From: Butyrivibrio sp.
Lineage (GTDB): Bacteria; Bacillota; Clostridia; Lachnospirales; Lachnospiraceae
Reading direction: 5' to 3'
Assembly (NCBI RefSeq): GCF_017635265.1
Contig: NZ_JAGBLU010000025.1
Span: forward strand, 1 to 51,436
Length of the DNA stretch: 51,436 nt
The notes under the pieces are model-generated. The model was not told where the DNA came from. It ran no database searches and worked only from the letters and a program-made list of their open reading frames with translations. Made by a program: the position numbers and the translations under genes. This document shows, one piece after another, positions 50,611-51,436 of the stretch (positions within the stretch are counted from its first letter, which is position 1; every line of letters starts with the position of its first letter).

Positions 50611-50707
50611 AGACAAGCGACTAAAGATTTACGTCTTTTTTTTATGCAAAAAAATGATGATAAAAGGCGCAAAGTTAAGATATTTAGAACACGCCGGAGG
50701 TGAGATT

Positions 50708-50857
50708 ATGCGTACAAGAATTACATTAGCATGTACAGATTGCAAGAATCGTAACTATGACACAACCAAGGATAAGAAGACACATCCTGATCGTGTTGAG
50801 ATGAAGAAGTACTGCCCATTCTGCAAGAAGCATACTTTGCATAAAGAAACAAAGTAA
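50708..50857 (+). CDS. rpmG: 50S ribosomal protein L33
   Basis: 49 residues from ATG 50708 (GGAGGTGAG upstream). [17 protein letters not shown] and [17 protein letters not shown]: the zinc-binding, four-Cys form of L33. Position just before secE-nusG is common in Firmicutes. Confidence 0.96.
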   Translation: MRTRITLACTDCKNRNYDTTKDKKTHPDRVEMKKYCPFCKKHTLHKETK

Positions 50858-50888
50858 TTTCATCCTTATTAGGAGGGAGACTACGGGT

Positions 50889-51167
50889 ATGGAAGAGACC
50901 AAGGTAGTAGATAACAAGTCTGAGCAGACTAAGACCTCTTCTGCCAGGAAAGCAAAGAAATCCAAGATTGCAGTATTGGCTGGCAAGATTTCAGATTTCT
51001 TTTCCGGAGTTAAGGCAGAGTTCGGCAAGATTATCTGGCCGACCAAGGACGATGTGATTAAGCAGACAACTGCAGTTGTTGTTGTTTCAATCATATGCTG
51101 TGCTCTTATTGCTGTCTTAGACTATGCGTTTGAATATGGTATGAATTTCATAACATCTATATTCTAA
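50889..51167 (+). CDS. secE: Preprotein translocase subunit SecE
   Basis: 92 residues; a Lys/Ser/Glu-rich front (about 1-30), then the conserved amphipathic helix GVKAEFGKIIWPTKDDVIKQ and one membrane segment (about 62-82). This is the small single-pass form. It clamps the SecY halves of the channel used by SecA. AGGAGG upstream; nusG follows 15 bases on. Confidence 0.95.
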   Translation: MEETKVVDNKSEQTKTSSARKAKKSKIAVLAGKISDFFSGVKAEFGKIIWPTKDDVIKQTTAVVVVSIICCALIAVLDYAFEYGMNFITSIF

Positions 51168-51182
51168 TTTAAAGGAGATAAT

Positions 51183-51436
51183 ATGTCAGAAGAAATGGAA
51201 AAGTCTTTTGAATCTGATGAGCAGTTAACAAATGCTGAAGCTCCTGTTGGTGAAGAAGTAGAAGCACCTGTTGCTGAGCCTGTCAATGAGAATGCTCATT
51301 GGTATGTTGTTCATACATATTCCGGATATGAGAACAAAGTAAAGGCTAATCTTGAGAGCGCTATTATTAATAGGCATCTTGAGAATCAGATTTTTGAGGT
51401 TAGAGTTCCTCTGCAGGATGTTGTTGAAGTTAAGAA
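51183..51436 (+). CDS. nusG: Transcription antitermination factor NusG (partial)
   Basis: Starts at ATG 51183 (AAAGGAGATAAT upstream) and runs off the right edge after 84 codons. An acidic Glu/Val/Pro-rich extension of about 38 residues precedes the NGN domain HWYVVHTYSGYENKVKANLE, which binds RNA polymerase. The long acidic N-terminal extension is an addition to the core fold. Confidence 0.93.
   Translation, partial: MSEEMEKSFESDEQLTNAEAPVGEEVEAPVAEPVNENAHWYVVHTYSGYENKVKANLESAIINRHLENQIFEVRVPLQDVVEVK

Overview
The window looks like a chromosomal piece of a low-GC Firmicute, most likely a motile, butyrate-forming Lachnospiraceae of the Butyrivibrio type. That placement is inferred from adjacent phosphate butyryltransferase and butyrate kinase genes, a FliD-like flagellar gene, strong AGGAGG ribosome binding sites, frequent TTG/GTG starts, and the order rpmG-secE-nusG. 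No rRNA, complete tRNA or CRISPR array was seen.

Layout. (1) 1-22.5 kb is an accessory region full of truncated or broken genes. It opens with the back half of a frameshifted ATP-binding regulator, a small XRE repressor gene, and two lipoprotein genes, one carrying an in-frame stop. From 5.4 to 13.4 kb, sets of small 'housecleaning' genes lie between three copies of a 50-bp repeat: DNA-deoxyinosine glycosylase, MerR-methyltransferase, two HIT proteins, Nudix, a P-loop ATPase plus DUF4869 pair, a methyltransferase and a GNAT. Two promoters with 19-bp spacers and a TGCCC/GGGCA dyad, one before the MerR-methyltransferase and one before the HIT-Nudix pair, suggest a small MerR regulon. From 13.9 to 18.2 kb a pair of ~102-bp direct repeats brackets two tiny membrane proteins, an exchanger remnant, a DUF1538 membrane protein with a tandem-PII partner, a shrunken MazG and a zinc-PLC/Nudix fusion. 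PAP2, thioesterase and SGNH genes, a VanX remnant and an acyltransferase-DUF6273 fusion follow.

(2) 22.6-36.1 kb is mostly core: an NSS-type Na+ symporter, a glycosyltransferase, a hot-dog thioesterase, ptb-buk (last two steps of butyrate and ATP formation), secA, prfB, a GGDEF cyclase, and a MoxR-DUF58-DUF4129 operon. A beta-propeller-like lipoprotein gene converges on this operon.

(3) 37.4-50.6 kb is a surface-glycan region. It has TPR/GT-A glycosyltransferases, CDP-glucose 4,6-dehydratase (rfbG), the E1 dehydrase (rfbH) and an SDR reductase making a CDP-dideoxyhexose, UDP-galactopyranose mutase (glf), a large polytopic membrane protein and a GT2-GtrA fusion. A FliD-like gene with a GGA-rich, CsrA-site-like leader sits among them, so part of the glycan may decorate flagella (inference).

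(4) 50.6-51.4 kb starts the rpmG-secE-nusG block; nusG runs off the end.

Most worth a second look: the repeat-bounded cassette region, the MerR regulon, the ATPase-DUF4869 pair, the repeat-flanked DUF1538-PII module, the two DUF6273 proteins and the GGA-rich fliD-like leader.
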